From: an uncultured Eubacteriales bacterium
GTDB lineage: Bacteria > Bacillota > Clostridia > Christensenellales > Aristaeellaceae
Assembly: GCA_900553905.1 (NCBI GenBank)
Contig: USFL01000087.1
Span: 1-6,585, forward strand
Length of the DNA stretch: 6,585 bases
Direction of reading: 5' to 3'
In this document: piece by piece, positions 1 through 5,586 of the stretch
Numbering within the stretch: the first letter of the stretch is position 1
Layout of the letters: each line of letters opens with the position of its first letter
Notes under the pieces: generated by a model
The model's input: only the letters and a program-made list of their open reading frames with translations
Database searches by the model: none
What the model was told of the DNA's origin: nothing
Position numbers and translations under genes: made by a program

Positions 1-1
1 C

Positions 2-571
2 TATCGCGACGCCTGGCACCTCAAGAGCATCTACCGCAAGCACGGCCGGGGCAAGAGCCTGAAAAAATATCCTGCCCTGTCGCTGTGGGAAGCGTGGATG
101 GGCCTGCCGGGCGTCACGAAAATCAACCTGCTCAACTACGTGCCATACAGCAAGAAGGAAGCCATCGAAACCCTGTCACGCGAGTTTGATTGGGAGTATT
201 ACGGCGGCAAGCACTTTGAAAGCCGGTTTACCAAGTACTTTCAAAGCGTATATCTGCCCCGCAAGTTTGGCTATGACAAGCGCCGCGCGCATCTGAGCTG
301 TCTGATCCTCAACGGCGAAATGACCCGCGAGGAGGCGCTTGCAGAGCTGGCCAGGCCGCCCTATCCCCTTGAGCAGCAAAAGGAGGATGAGAGCTATATC
401 CTCAAGAAGCTGGACATTGATCCGGACACATGGCAGCGCGTTCTGGAGGCGCCTCCCACGCCGGACGACGCGTACTTCTCGCAGCAGAAGCTGTTCAATG
501 CCGCGCGGCGGCTGCTGGGCCAGAAGGGGCTGGACCGCATCAAGCAGCGCCGCTATACCGCCAGGGGATGA
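2..571 (+). CDS. N-acetyl sugar amidotransferase (WbpG/PseA family), 3' part
   Basis: Only the last 189 residues are in view; the reading frame is open to the left edge, so the PP-loop ATP-binding half lies upstream. Family members use ammonia from a HisH/HisF-like glutaminase partner to turn an acetamido sugar into an acetamidino sugar, for example WbpG in Pseudomonas O-antigen synthesis and PseA in Campylobacter flagellin glycan synthesis. The visible part carries the family's C-terminal block: HLKSIYRKHG near the edge, LLNYVPYSKKEAI, WEYYGGKHFESRFTKYFQ, LPRKFGYDKRRAHLS and MTREEAL. These make the family call firm. The substrate cannot be told from this fragment. No partner hisH/hisF-like gene is visible here. 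The next gene encodes a multi-pass membrane protein on the same strand, which fits a surface-polysaccharide or glycan cluster (inference). Confidence 0.87.
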   Translation, partial: YRDAWHLKSIYRKHGRGKSLKKYPALSLWEAWMGLPGVTKINLLNYVPYSKKEAIETLSREFDWEYYGGKHFESRFTKYFQSVYLPRKFGYDKRRAHLSCLILNGEMTREEALAELARPPYPLEQQKEDESYILKKLDIDPDTWQRVLEAPPTPDDAYFSQQKLFNAARRLLGQKGLDRIKQRRYTARG

Positions 572-630
572 CCAACCCGACCGAGAAGGCTGCCTTTGCC
601 ACACGCAAGCGTGAGCATACGGGCCCCAGA

Positions 631-637
631 GAAGGAG
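631..637 (+). promoter_or_regulatory. Ribosome binding site fixing the membrane-protein start
   Basis: GAAGGAG lies 9 nt before ATG at 647. The same frame is open further upstream to a TTG at 596, but that codon has no Shine-Dalgarno site at a usable distance, so 647 is the preferred start. Confidence 0.75.
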
Positions 638-646
638 ATTCTGCCA

Positions 647-1891
647 ATGACGCATGACCCCGTGGCATCCGGGAAAACGATCTGGAAGGGGCGCGCCTTC
701 AACGCGCCGGCGCTGATTGTGCTGGCGCTGGTGTTTGCGGGCTCCTATTTCATGTTCCTGCGGGAATTTGCCTATCAGAACGCGGACCTTTATATCCACG
801 CGATGATCGCGCATGATTTTGACTTTACCGACCTGCACTCCATCACCAGCCGCCTGTCCTATCCCGTATGGCACATCGTGGTCAGCGCGCTCTACCAACT
901 GGGCGTGCCGCTGGGCCATGCTGCTGCGGGCGTGTGCGCGCTGTGCAAGGGGGTCACCTTCCTGCTGACCTACTGGCTTGTGGGCGCCATGGCGGGTGAG
1001 CGGGCCAACCGCTGGGCAGTGCTGGGGCTGAGCGCGTTTTTGATGATCGTGACGGGCGTGCTGGTCATGTCCGTGTCCGACGCGGTCTATCGCGGCGTAG
1101 GATCGCCCAATGTGTGGCACAACCCAACCCAGCAAACCGTGACCGCCGCCATGATGCTGGTGATGCCGTGGCTTGCGCACTGCTGGTACGAGTTTGCAAG
1201 GCAGGTGGAGGCCGGAAAGCAGCGCGTGCTTCTGCCCTGGTGGAAGATCGTGGTGCTGGCGGTTTTGTGCATGGGCAGCGTGGCCTGTAAGCCCACGTTC
1301 ATGCAGGCGCTGCTGCCCGCTGCGTTCGTCATGTACCTGGTGGAGGTGTTCCGCCACAAGAAGGAATGGCGCTATTTCGGGCAGATCGTGCTGGCGTTTT
1401 TGCCGTCGGTGGGCTATTTCCTGCTGAGCTACCTGTATTATACGGGCGTGGTGGTGGAATTCACCAGCGGGGTGGAGGTCGGCATCACGGTGGAAACGGC
1501 CTGGGTAGCCGTGCGCAATACGCTGATGATGTCCGCCTGTCCCCTCATGGCCGTGATCGTCTGCTACCGCAAAGGCATGTTCAAGGACCGGCTGGTGGTG
1601 CTGGCGCTGCTGATGACCGCCTTCAGCGTGCTGGAGGCCATGGCTTTCCGCGAGACGGGCATGCGGGAGGGACACGGCAATTTCACCTGGGCGGCCAACA
1701 GCAGCTCGTTTTTCCTGTGGGTGGTGATGACGGGCGTGTTCCTTCGCACGTTCACGCAGGATGCGCGGTCGGGCGCGCTGCGCTTCGTCCGCGGACTGGG
1801 CTATGCCGCGGTGGGCGGCCTGTTTTTGTGGCATGCCTATTCGTCGGTGTATTACCTGCACTACCTGCTGACCACCACCAATGCGTTTTGA
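647..1891 (+). CDS. Multi-pass membrane protein, GT-C-like, unknown function
   Basis: A 414-residue, strongly hydrophobic protein with roughly 10-12 predicted transmembrane segments, for example near residues 20-38, 94-115, 123-143, 200-218, 244-265, 286-306, 314-333, 353-370 and 380-400. No enzyme motif is certain. Three features stand out. An acidic/histidine loop after the first helix (NADLYIHAMIAHD, residues 45-57) resembles the first external loop of GT-C glycosyltransferases. There is a GSPNVWHNPT segment at 152-161 and an ETGMREGHGNFTW segment at 336-348. From memory, similar segments recur in uncharacterised Firmicutes membrane proteins found in polysaccharide clusters. It follows the amidotransferase gene by 75 nt on the same strand, so a role in making or exporting a surface glycan is plausible but inferred. 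The stop codon lies inside the -35 box of the next promoter. Confidence 0.7.
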   Translation: MTHDPVASGKTIWKGRAFNAPALIVLALVFAGSYFMFLREFAYQNADLYIHAMIAHDFDFTDLHSITSRLSYPVWHIVVSALYQLGVPLGHAAAGVCALCKGVTFLLTYWLVGAMAGERANRWAVLGLSAFLMIVTGVLVMSVSDAVYRGVGSPNVWHNPTQQTVTAAMMLVMPWLAHCWYEFARQVEAGKQRVLLPWWKIVVLAVLCMGSVACKPTFMQALLPAAFVMYLVEVFRHKKEWRYFGQIVLAFLPSVGYFLLSYLYYTGVVVEFTSGVEVGITVETAWVAVRNTLMMSACPLMAVIVCYRKGMFKDRLVVLALLMTAFSVLEAMAFRETGMREGHGNFTWAANSSSFFLWVVMTGVFLRTFTQDARSGALRFVRGLGYAAVGGLFLWHAYSSVYYLHYLLTTTNAF

Positions 1892-1916
1892 CACTTAAGC
1901 CGCGGCATGGTATAAT
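1888..1916 (+). promoter_or_regulatory. Consensus sigma-A promoter for the ABC-F leader
   Basis: TTGACA (1888-1893), a 17-nt spacer and TATAAT (1911-1916) match both consensus hexamers exactly. A TG at 1908-1909 adds the extended -10 element. The expected start of transcription is around 1923. The -35 box contains the TGA stop (1889-1891) of the membrane-protein gene, so the promoter begins inside the previous coding region. It faces the ABC-F gene, whose start lies about 200 nt downstream. Confidence 0.85.
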
Positions 1917-1948
1917 GCCAGTATCTGATTGAAAAGGGAGCTGAAAGG

Positions 1949-1960
1949 ATGCGCAAATAA
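1949..1960 (+). CDS. Three-codon leader mini-ORF (Met-Arg-Lys-stop), possible sensor peptide
   Basis: ATG CGC AAA TAA is preceded by AAGGGAG (1934-1940) at 8-nt spacing, a good initiation site, about 26 nt after the expected transcription start. A ribosome held on this mini-ORF would cover the segment 1961-1967 that pairs with 2043-2049 next to the terminator. Very short upstream ORFs of this kind are reported, from memory, for attenuated ABC-F genes such as Listeria lmo0919. That it is translated here is inference; it may be a chance start codon. Confidence 0.4.
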   Translation: MRK

Positions 1961-2051
1961 GTCTGCCGGAACCTCGCTCATGTGGATGGGACGGGGAAGG
2001 AGCAAGCGGGTTCCTGCGCGTGCGCGGGGGCGGCTTTGCCATGGCAGACGG

Positions 2052-2088
2052 GCGCGGCCGGAAGGCTCCTTTTTTGCTGCGCTTTTTT
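2052..2088 (+). terminator. Intrinsic terminator/attenuator inside the ABC-F leader
   Basis: GCGCGGC (2052-2058) pairs with GCTGCGC (2076-2082), seven pairs with one G-U, around a 17-nt loop. T6 (2083-2088) follows at once. The hairpin lies upstream of the ABC-F start and no gene ends just before it, so it would act as a premature stop rather than a gene-end terminator. A second T6 run (2070-2075) sits in the loop; it belongs to GCTCCTT (2065-2071), which can pair with AAGGAGC (1997-2003). Confidence 0.55.
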
Positions 2089-2090
2089 GC

Positions 2091-2109
2091 CCTTTCCCTG
2101 TCGGAAAGG
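2091..2109 (+). promoter_or_regulatory. Hairpin sequestering the ABC-F Shine-Dalgarno site
   Basis: CCTTTCC (2091-2097) and GGAAAGG (2103-2109) form seven perfect pairs around a CTGTC loop. The 3' arm takes in most of the AAGGAG ribosome site (2106-2111) of the gene starting at 2120, so translation would be reduced while the hairpin stands. GGGAAGG (1994-2000) upstream could pair instead with 2092-2098 (one G-U) and release the site. That alternative is speculative because purine/pyrimidine tracts pair easily by chance. Confidence 0.5.
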
Positions 2110-2119
2110 AGAAACGTGC

Positions 2120-3610
2120 ATGCAGCTGTCTATCCGAGATCTCACCTTTGCCTACCCGGGCGGAGAGCCCGTGTTTGAACATCTGAACCTGAATCTGGAT
2201 ACCGGCTGGCGGCTGGGGGTGATCGGCCGCAACGGGCGCGGCAAAACCACGCTGCTGCGCCTGATGATGGGGTGCATGCCCTTTGAAGGCGCGATTGACC
2301 TGCCGCTGGAGGCGGTATACTTTCCCTATGAGGTTTCGGATGCCTCATTGCCGGCTCTGGAGGTGCTGCGGCGGGCGGCCCCGGGAGCAGAGGAATGGCG
2401 CATCCTGCGGGAATGGAAACTGCTGGGCGTAACGGAAGAAGCGCTGGACCGTCCCTTTGGGACACTCAGCAAGGGCGAGCAAACCAAGGCGCTGCTCAGT
2501 GCGCTGTTTGCGCGGGAGGACGCCTATCCTTTGATTGATGAGCCGACCAATCACTTGGATGTACATGGACGTGAGCTGGTGGCACGCTATCTCAGGCGCA
2601 AGGATGGCTTTTTACTGGTGAGCCACGACCGCGCCTTCCTTAACAGCTGTGTCGATCATGTGCTGGCGCTGAATCGAAGTGATGCCTGGGTAATGCAGGG
2701 TGATTATGATGCTTGGCAGGAACGCTTCGATCAACAGAATGCCTGGGAGGAAGCGCGCAACGAGGACCTTAAGCGCGATATCGTACGGCTGGAGGCAAGC
2801 GCACGCCGTGCTGCACGATGGAGTGACCGCTGCGAAAAGGGAAAGTTCCATGTTGCACCCAGCGAAACGGCGGCGGTGGACCGAGGCTATGTGGGCGCGC
2901 GGAGCGCCGCCCTGATGAAACGATCCGCCAATACGCAGCGCCGCCGTGAGCGTGCCGTGGAGGAAAGGCGCGGCCTGCTTCATAACGTGGAGCGCGTGGG
3001 AGAACTGCGGCTGACAGTGCTGCGCCATCCCAAAGAAACACTGGTGCGCGTGGAGGAGGGCGTGGTACGCTATGATGGACGCGTCGTGTGCGAGGGGCTA
3101 CGCTTTGACATCCGCCGAGGGGACCGCGTGGCGCTGACCGGGCCCAACGGCGCGGGCAAGAGCAGCGTACTCAGAGCCCTGTGCGGCGCGGGCGGGGCGC
3201 TGGAAGGCAAGGTGAGCCTTGCGTCCGGGCTGGTCGTGTCCTATGTGCCGCAGGAGGCGGAGGGACTGTGCGGCGGCATGCGGGATTTTATCCAGCGAAA
3301 TGGGCTGGATGAAACACTGTTCAAAGCGATTCTGCGCAATATGGATATGAGCCGGGAACACTTTGATCAGGACCTGAGCGAATTGAGCCAGGGACAGAAA
3401 AAGAAACTATTGCTGGCCAGAAGCCTGTGTACGCCTGCACATCTCTATCTATGGGATGAGCCACTTAATTATATTGACGTTTTGAGCCGACGGCAGGTTG
3501 AAAATCTCATCCTGCGCTATGCGCCCACGTTGTTGGTGGTGGAACACGACGCACGCTTCCTGGAAACGGTCTGCACACGTGAGGCCATCCGCCTGCAGCC
3601 CGCCTCTTGA
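2120..3610 (+). CDS. Lsa-type ABC-F ribosomal protection protein
   Basis: A 496-residue cytosolic ATPase with two ABC domains, a linker and no membrane segments. ABC-F resistance proteins of the Lsa/Vga group bind the ribosomal E site and displace lincosamides, streptogramin A and pleuromutilins. ABC1 has Walker A GRNGRGKTT (36-44), signature LSKGEQ (116-121), Walker B/D-loop LIDEPTNHLD (138-147, catalytic Glu141) and SHD (168-170). A charged helical linker spans about 205-300. ABC2 has GPNGAGKSS (341-349), LSQGQ (422-426), WDEPLNYID (445-453, Glu447) and EHD (475-477). The length and the segments WKLGVTEEALDRPFGTLSKGEQ-like, CVDHVLALN and GYVGARSAALMKRS resemble Lsa proteins, hence the subgroup. 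The start at 2120 has AAGGAG 8 nt upstream; the frame extends further left but through the leader. Proline137 just before the first Walker B strand is unusual to my eye. The drug spectrum cannot be deduced. Confidence 0.88.
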   Translation: MQLSIRDLTFAYPGGEPVFEHLNLNLDTGWRLGVIGRNGRGKTTLLRLMMGCMPFEGAIDLPLEAVYFPYEVSDASLPALEVLRRAAPGAEEWRILREWKLLGVTEEALDRPFGTLSKGEQTKALLSALFAREDAYPLIDEPTNHLDVHGRELVARYLRRKDGFLLVSHDRAFLNSCVDHVLALNRSDAWVMQGDYDAWQERFDQQNAWEEARNEDLKRDIVRLEASARRAARWSDRCEKGKFHVAPSETAAVDRGYVGARSAALMKRSANTQRRRERAVEERRGLLHNVERVGELRLTVLRHPKETLVRVEEGVVRYDGRVVCEGLRFDIRRGDRVALTGPNGAGKSSVLRALCGAGGALEGKVSLASGLVVSYVPQEAEGLCGGMRDFIQRNGLDETLFKAILRNMDMSREHFDQDLSELSQGQKKKLLLARSLCTPAHLYLWDEPLNYIDVLSRRQVENLILRYAPTLLVVEHDARFLETVCTREAIRLQPAS

Positions 3611-3635
3611 AACCCGGTCTCACCTCTGTTACAAT
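3607..3635 (+). promoter_or_regulatory. Sigma-A promoter for the acetyltransferase gene
   Basis: TTGAAA (3607-3612), a 17-nt spacer and TACAAT (3630-3635) each differ from consensus by one base, and TG at 3627-3628 gives an extended -10. The -35 box overlaps the ABC-F TGA stop (3608-3610). Transcription should start near 3642, only a few bases before the ribosome site, giving a leader of about 20 nt. Confidence 0.7.
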
Positions 3636-3645
3636 GGCGGCAGAC

Positions 3646-3651
3646 AGGAGG
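3646..3651 (+). promoter_or_regulatory. Ribosome binding site of the acetyltransferase gene
   Basis: AGGAGG lies 9 nt before ATG at 3661 and 6 nt before an in-frame GTG at 3658. Either codon could initiate; they differ by one residue. The frame continues upstream to 3607, but that start would fall within the promoter, so it is not used. Confidence 0.75.
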
Positions 3652-3660
3652 CGGTTTGTG

Positions 3661-4302
3661 ATGACGGAAGAGGAGCGCATCTTTCAGGGGCTGCTGTTCC
3701 GGCCCGGAGCGCAGGAATTGCGGGAGATCAAGCTGCGCACGCACAATCTGTGCCAGCGCTACAATCAGACCTTTGAGGATGAGGTGGAAACCCGAGCGGC
3801 GCTGCTTGCGCAGATTGTGGGCGCCATGGGCGAGGATGGATTCATCCAGGGGCCGGTGCAGTTCCATTACGGCACGCATACGACCATCGGCAAGCGGTTC
3901 TTTGGAAACTTCAACCTGACCATCCAGGACGACGCGCGCGTGACCATCGGGGATGATGTAAACTGCGGCCCCAACGTGACCATCGTCACGCCCGTACACC
4001 CGCTGCTGCCTGACGAGCGCAGGCGGATGCTCGGCCCGGACGGGCAGGCTGCACATCTGTGCTACGCCAGACCTGTGGTGATCGGCAACGATGTATGGCT
4101 GGGCGCCAATGTGGTGGTGACCGGCGGAGTGACGATCGGGGACGGATGCGTGATCGGCGCGGGGAGCGTGGTCACGCGCGACATTCCGCCCTTCTCGCTG
4201 GCAGCGGGCGTGCCCTGTCGGGTGATCCGTCAGATCACGGAGAAGGACAGCACGCGCTTCCGTCCCGAGCTTTTGGGCGGCTACGCCCCTATGGGAGAAT
4301 GA
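3661..4302 (+). CDS. Maltose/galactoside-type O-acetyltransferase (left-handed beta-helix)
   Basis: A 213-residue enzyme expected to move an acetyl group from acetyl-CoA to a sugar hydroxyl in the cytosol. Residues 1-55 form the N-terminal helical cap (Mac-type domain) typical of Maa/LacA relatives. From about 60 to 190 come hexapeptide repeats of the left-handed beta-helix, such as TIGKRF, TIGDDV, VIGNDV, TIGDGC and VIGAGS. His113 in NVTIVTPVHP is the expected catalytic base, Trp146 in DVWLGANV is conserved in the family, and GVPCRVIR (183-190) closes the domain. It is somewhat longer than usual, with a 20-residue tail. It has its own promoter and a strong terminator, so it looks monocistronic. 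The natural acceptor is unknown; physiological substrates of this family are often unclear. Confidence 0.87.
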   Translation: MTEEERIFQGLLFRPGAQELREIKLRTHNLCQRYNQTFEDEVETRAALLAQIVGAMGEDGFIQGPVQFHYGTHTTIGKRFFGNFNLTIQDDARVTIGDDVNCGPNVTIVTPVHPLLPDERRRMLGPDGQAAHLCYARPVVIGNDVWLGANVVVTGGVTIGDGCVIGAGSVVTRDIPPFSLAAGVPCRVIRQITEKDSTRFRPELLGGYAPMGE

Positions 4303-4308
4303 ACGACG

Positions 4309-4343
4309 ATCGCCCGGAGGCAACAGTGCCTCCGGGCGGTTTT
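4309..4343 (+). terminator. Rho-independent terminator after the acetyltransferase gene
   Basis: A 12-bp perfect GC-rich stem (4311-4322 with 4327-4338) has an ACAG loop, two more pairs at the base (one G-U), and TTTT at 4340-4343. It sits 6 nt after the acetyltransferase stop and between two converging genes. The T-tract serves the plus strand. On the minus strand the stem has no T-tract, so any effect on the PIN/TRAM gene transcript is uncertain. Confidence 0.85.
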
Positions 4344-4361
4344 GAATGTACGGGAAGGGAT

Positions 4362-5537
4362 TCAGCCGGCTTTTTCATCCGCAGGCTTGAGCCGGGTGAA
4401 GATCATGCGTCCGGCGCTGGTCTGAAGCACGGTGGTGACCACGGCGGTTACGGTTTCGCCCACATAACGGCGGCCGTTTTCCACCACGATCATGGTGCCG
4501 TCGTCCAGGTAAGCGACCCCCTGGCCCGGCTCCTTGCCTTCGCGCACGATCTGCACGGTCAGTTCCTCGCCGGCCATGAGCATGGGCTTGAGGGCGTTGG
4601 CCAGGTCGTTGATGTTCAAAACGCGCAGGCCGGTCACGCCCGCGACCTTATTGAGGTTGTAGTCGTTGGTGACCACGGTGCCGCCATTGTCCCGGCACAG
4701 CCGCAGGAGCTTGACGTCCACCTCCTCCAGGTCGGGGTAGTCGGTCTCGTCCACAATGATGGGTGTTTTCAGCTCCTTTTGCAGCTTGGCCAGCACATCC
4801 AGCCCCCGGCGGCCCCGCGCGCGGCGCAGGCTGTCGCCGCTGTCGGCGATATGGCGCAGTTCCGCCAATACAAACTGCGGCACTACGATATCGCCCTCCA
4901 GAAAGCCGGTCTTGACGATATCCAGCACCCGCCCGTCGATGATGACCGATGTGTCCAGGTACTTGCGGGAAGGCCGGGCGGCTGGAATTGCTTCGCCTTC
5001 TTCCTCATCTTCCCCCTCTTCGGTCATGAGCAGGTCCGCATCATCCAGAATACCGGCCTCGGCGGCGCGGCGCAGGTGACGGCGCATGCGCGGGGTTTTG
5101 CCGCCGCGATAGCGGTGAAAGCCGATCCGAAGTCCCACATACCCAAGCACCACATAGGTCAGGGCGCTGAAGCTGATGGTAATCAGGCTCGCGCCTGCCG
5201 AAAGGATGAGCTGCGTGAGCAGGGCCGCTACCACCAGGCCCATGATCATCCCGATGGACGTCAGCACGATCTGCTGGGTAGGCATCGCGTCCCATCGCCG
5301 CTCGATGGCCGCGATCAGCTTCATGGTGCGGCCGATGATGGCACTGGAAAAGGCAAAGCACACGGCGGCGCCGACCAGGCACAGAGCCGCATACAGCGCG
5401 ATAGGCGCATAGGGGGATTCGATCGGATACCAGCGGGAAAACAGCGGTAAAATCAGCGCTGCCAGCGCGGCTCCGATGCCCGCGCCAAGGAGCGTGATGA
5501 GAAAGCGCATCAGCTTCTCCACGGTTTTGTTCTTCAT
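4362..5537 (-). CDS. YacL-like membrane PIN/TRAM domain protein
   Basis: A 391-residue protein. The N-terminal third has about four membrane helices (near residues 12-32, 44-66, 92-113 and 117-137). A basic stretch and then an acidic linker (EEGEDEEEGE, 173-182) lead to a PIN nuclease fold (about 190-310) with KYLDTSVIIDGR (Asp195), LAELRHIAD (Glu226), Asp274 and VVTNDYNLNKVA (Asp292). A C-terminal TRAM domain (about 322-383) has the pattern GEELTVQIV...GQGVAYLDDGTMIVVENG. PIN domains are usually metal-dependent RNases and TRAM binds RNA, so a membrane-anchored RNA-cleaving role is likely, though the family is poorly characterised. The start is uncertain. ATG at 5537 has only a weak ribosome site, while Met10 (codon at 5510-5508) has GGAG 6 nt upstream and would still keep the first helix. 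It follows radA on the same strand, as in many Firmicutes. Confidence 0.87.
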   Translation of the reverse strand: MKNKTVEKLMRFLITLLGAGIGAALAALILPLFSRWYPIESPYAPIALYAALCLVGAAVCFAFSSAIIGRTMKLIAAIERRWDAMPTQQIVLTSIGMIMGLVVAALLTQLILSAGASLITISFSALTYVVLGYVGLRIGFHRYRGGKTPRMRRHLRRAAEAGILDDADLLMTEEGEDEEEGEAIPAARPSRKYLDTSVIIDGRVLDIVKTGFLEGDIVVPQFVLAELRHIADSGDSLRRARGRRGLDVLAKLQKELKTPIIVDETDYPDLEEVDVKLLRLCRDNGGTVVTNDYNLNKVAGVTGLRVLNINDLANALKPMLMAGEELTVQIVREGKEPGQGVAYLDDGTMIVVENGRRYVGETVTAVVTTVLQTSAGRMIFTRLKPADEKAG

Positions 5538-5586
5538 AATGCTTTACAACCTGCCTTCTGGTTCTCACTAATAATGTAGAAAAAGA

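Larger units (their letters stand above)
1917..2119 (+). promoter_or_regulatory. Long structured leader of the ABC-F gene, probable attenuator
   Basis: The roughly 200 nt between promoter and ABC-F start hold several elements. In order: a three-codon mini-ORF (1949-1960); GTCTGCC (1961-1967), perfectly complementary to GGCAGAC (2043-2049); a local hairpin CCTGCG/CGCGGG (2013-2018 with 2023-2028); CGGCT (2031-2035), able to pair with GGCCG (2056-2060); an intrinsic-terminator hairpin ending in T6 (2052-2088); and a hairpin that covers the ABC-F ribosome site (2091-2109). Antibiotic-resistance ABC-F genes are known to be controlled by ribosome-mediated attenuation, so the arrangement fits. No pairing has been computed for energy; stems were read by eye. 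Confidence 0.55.

Noticed and set aside
568..657. A 29-codon ORF overlapping the amidotransferase stop as ATGA and ending inside the membrane-protein gene, possibly a coupling peptide
   Set aside because: The only purine run (AGGGG) abuts the ATG with no spacing, the product has no recognisable features, and the membrane-protein gene has its own good ribosome site.
176..1894. A 572-codon open frame on the minus strand across the first two genes
   Set aside because: It is antisense to two well-supported genes, and its product is a low-complexity His/Gln/Arg-rich string with no recognisable domain. This is what GC-rich third-codon bias produces.
1982..2119. An N-terminal extension of the ABC-F protein in the same frame
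   Set aside because: The extension would be encoded by the structured leader and is not like any ABC domain start. The MQLSIRDLTF start at 2120 matches family N-termini and has AAGGAG at 8 nt.
1929..2186. An 85-codon ORF from TTG through the ABC-F leader
   Set aside because: There is no ribosome site before the TTG. The frame runs through the terminator and into the ABC-F gene in another frame, and the translation is Arg/Gly-rich noise.
3661..4302. Acetyltransferase as a Vat/CatB-type antibiotic acetyltransferase acting with the ABC-F protein on streptogramin A
   Set aside because: It is tempting because of the neighbour and the shared beta-helix fold. However, the N-terminal Mac-type cap and the TPVHP context belong to the maltose/galactoside acetyltransferase branch, and the gene has a separate promoter.
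4059..5450. A 463-codon open frame on the plus strand opposite the PIN/TRAM gene
   Set aside because: It is antisense to a clear PIN/TRAM protein, rich in His/Gln/Gly/Asp without domain features, and it runs through the terminator hairpin. Treated as a shadow.
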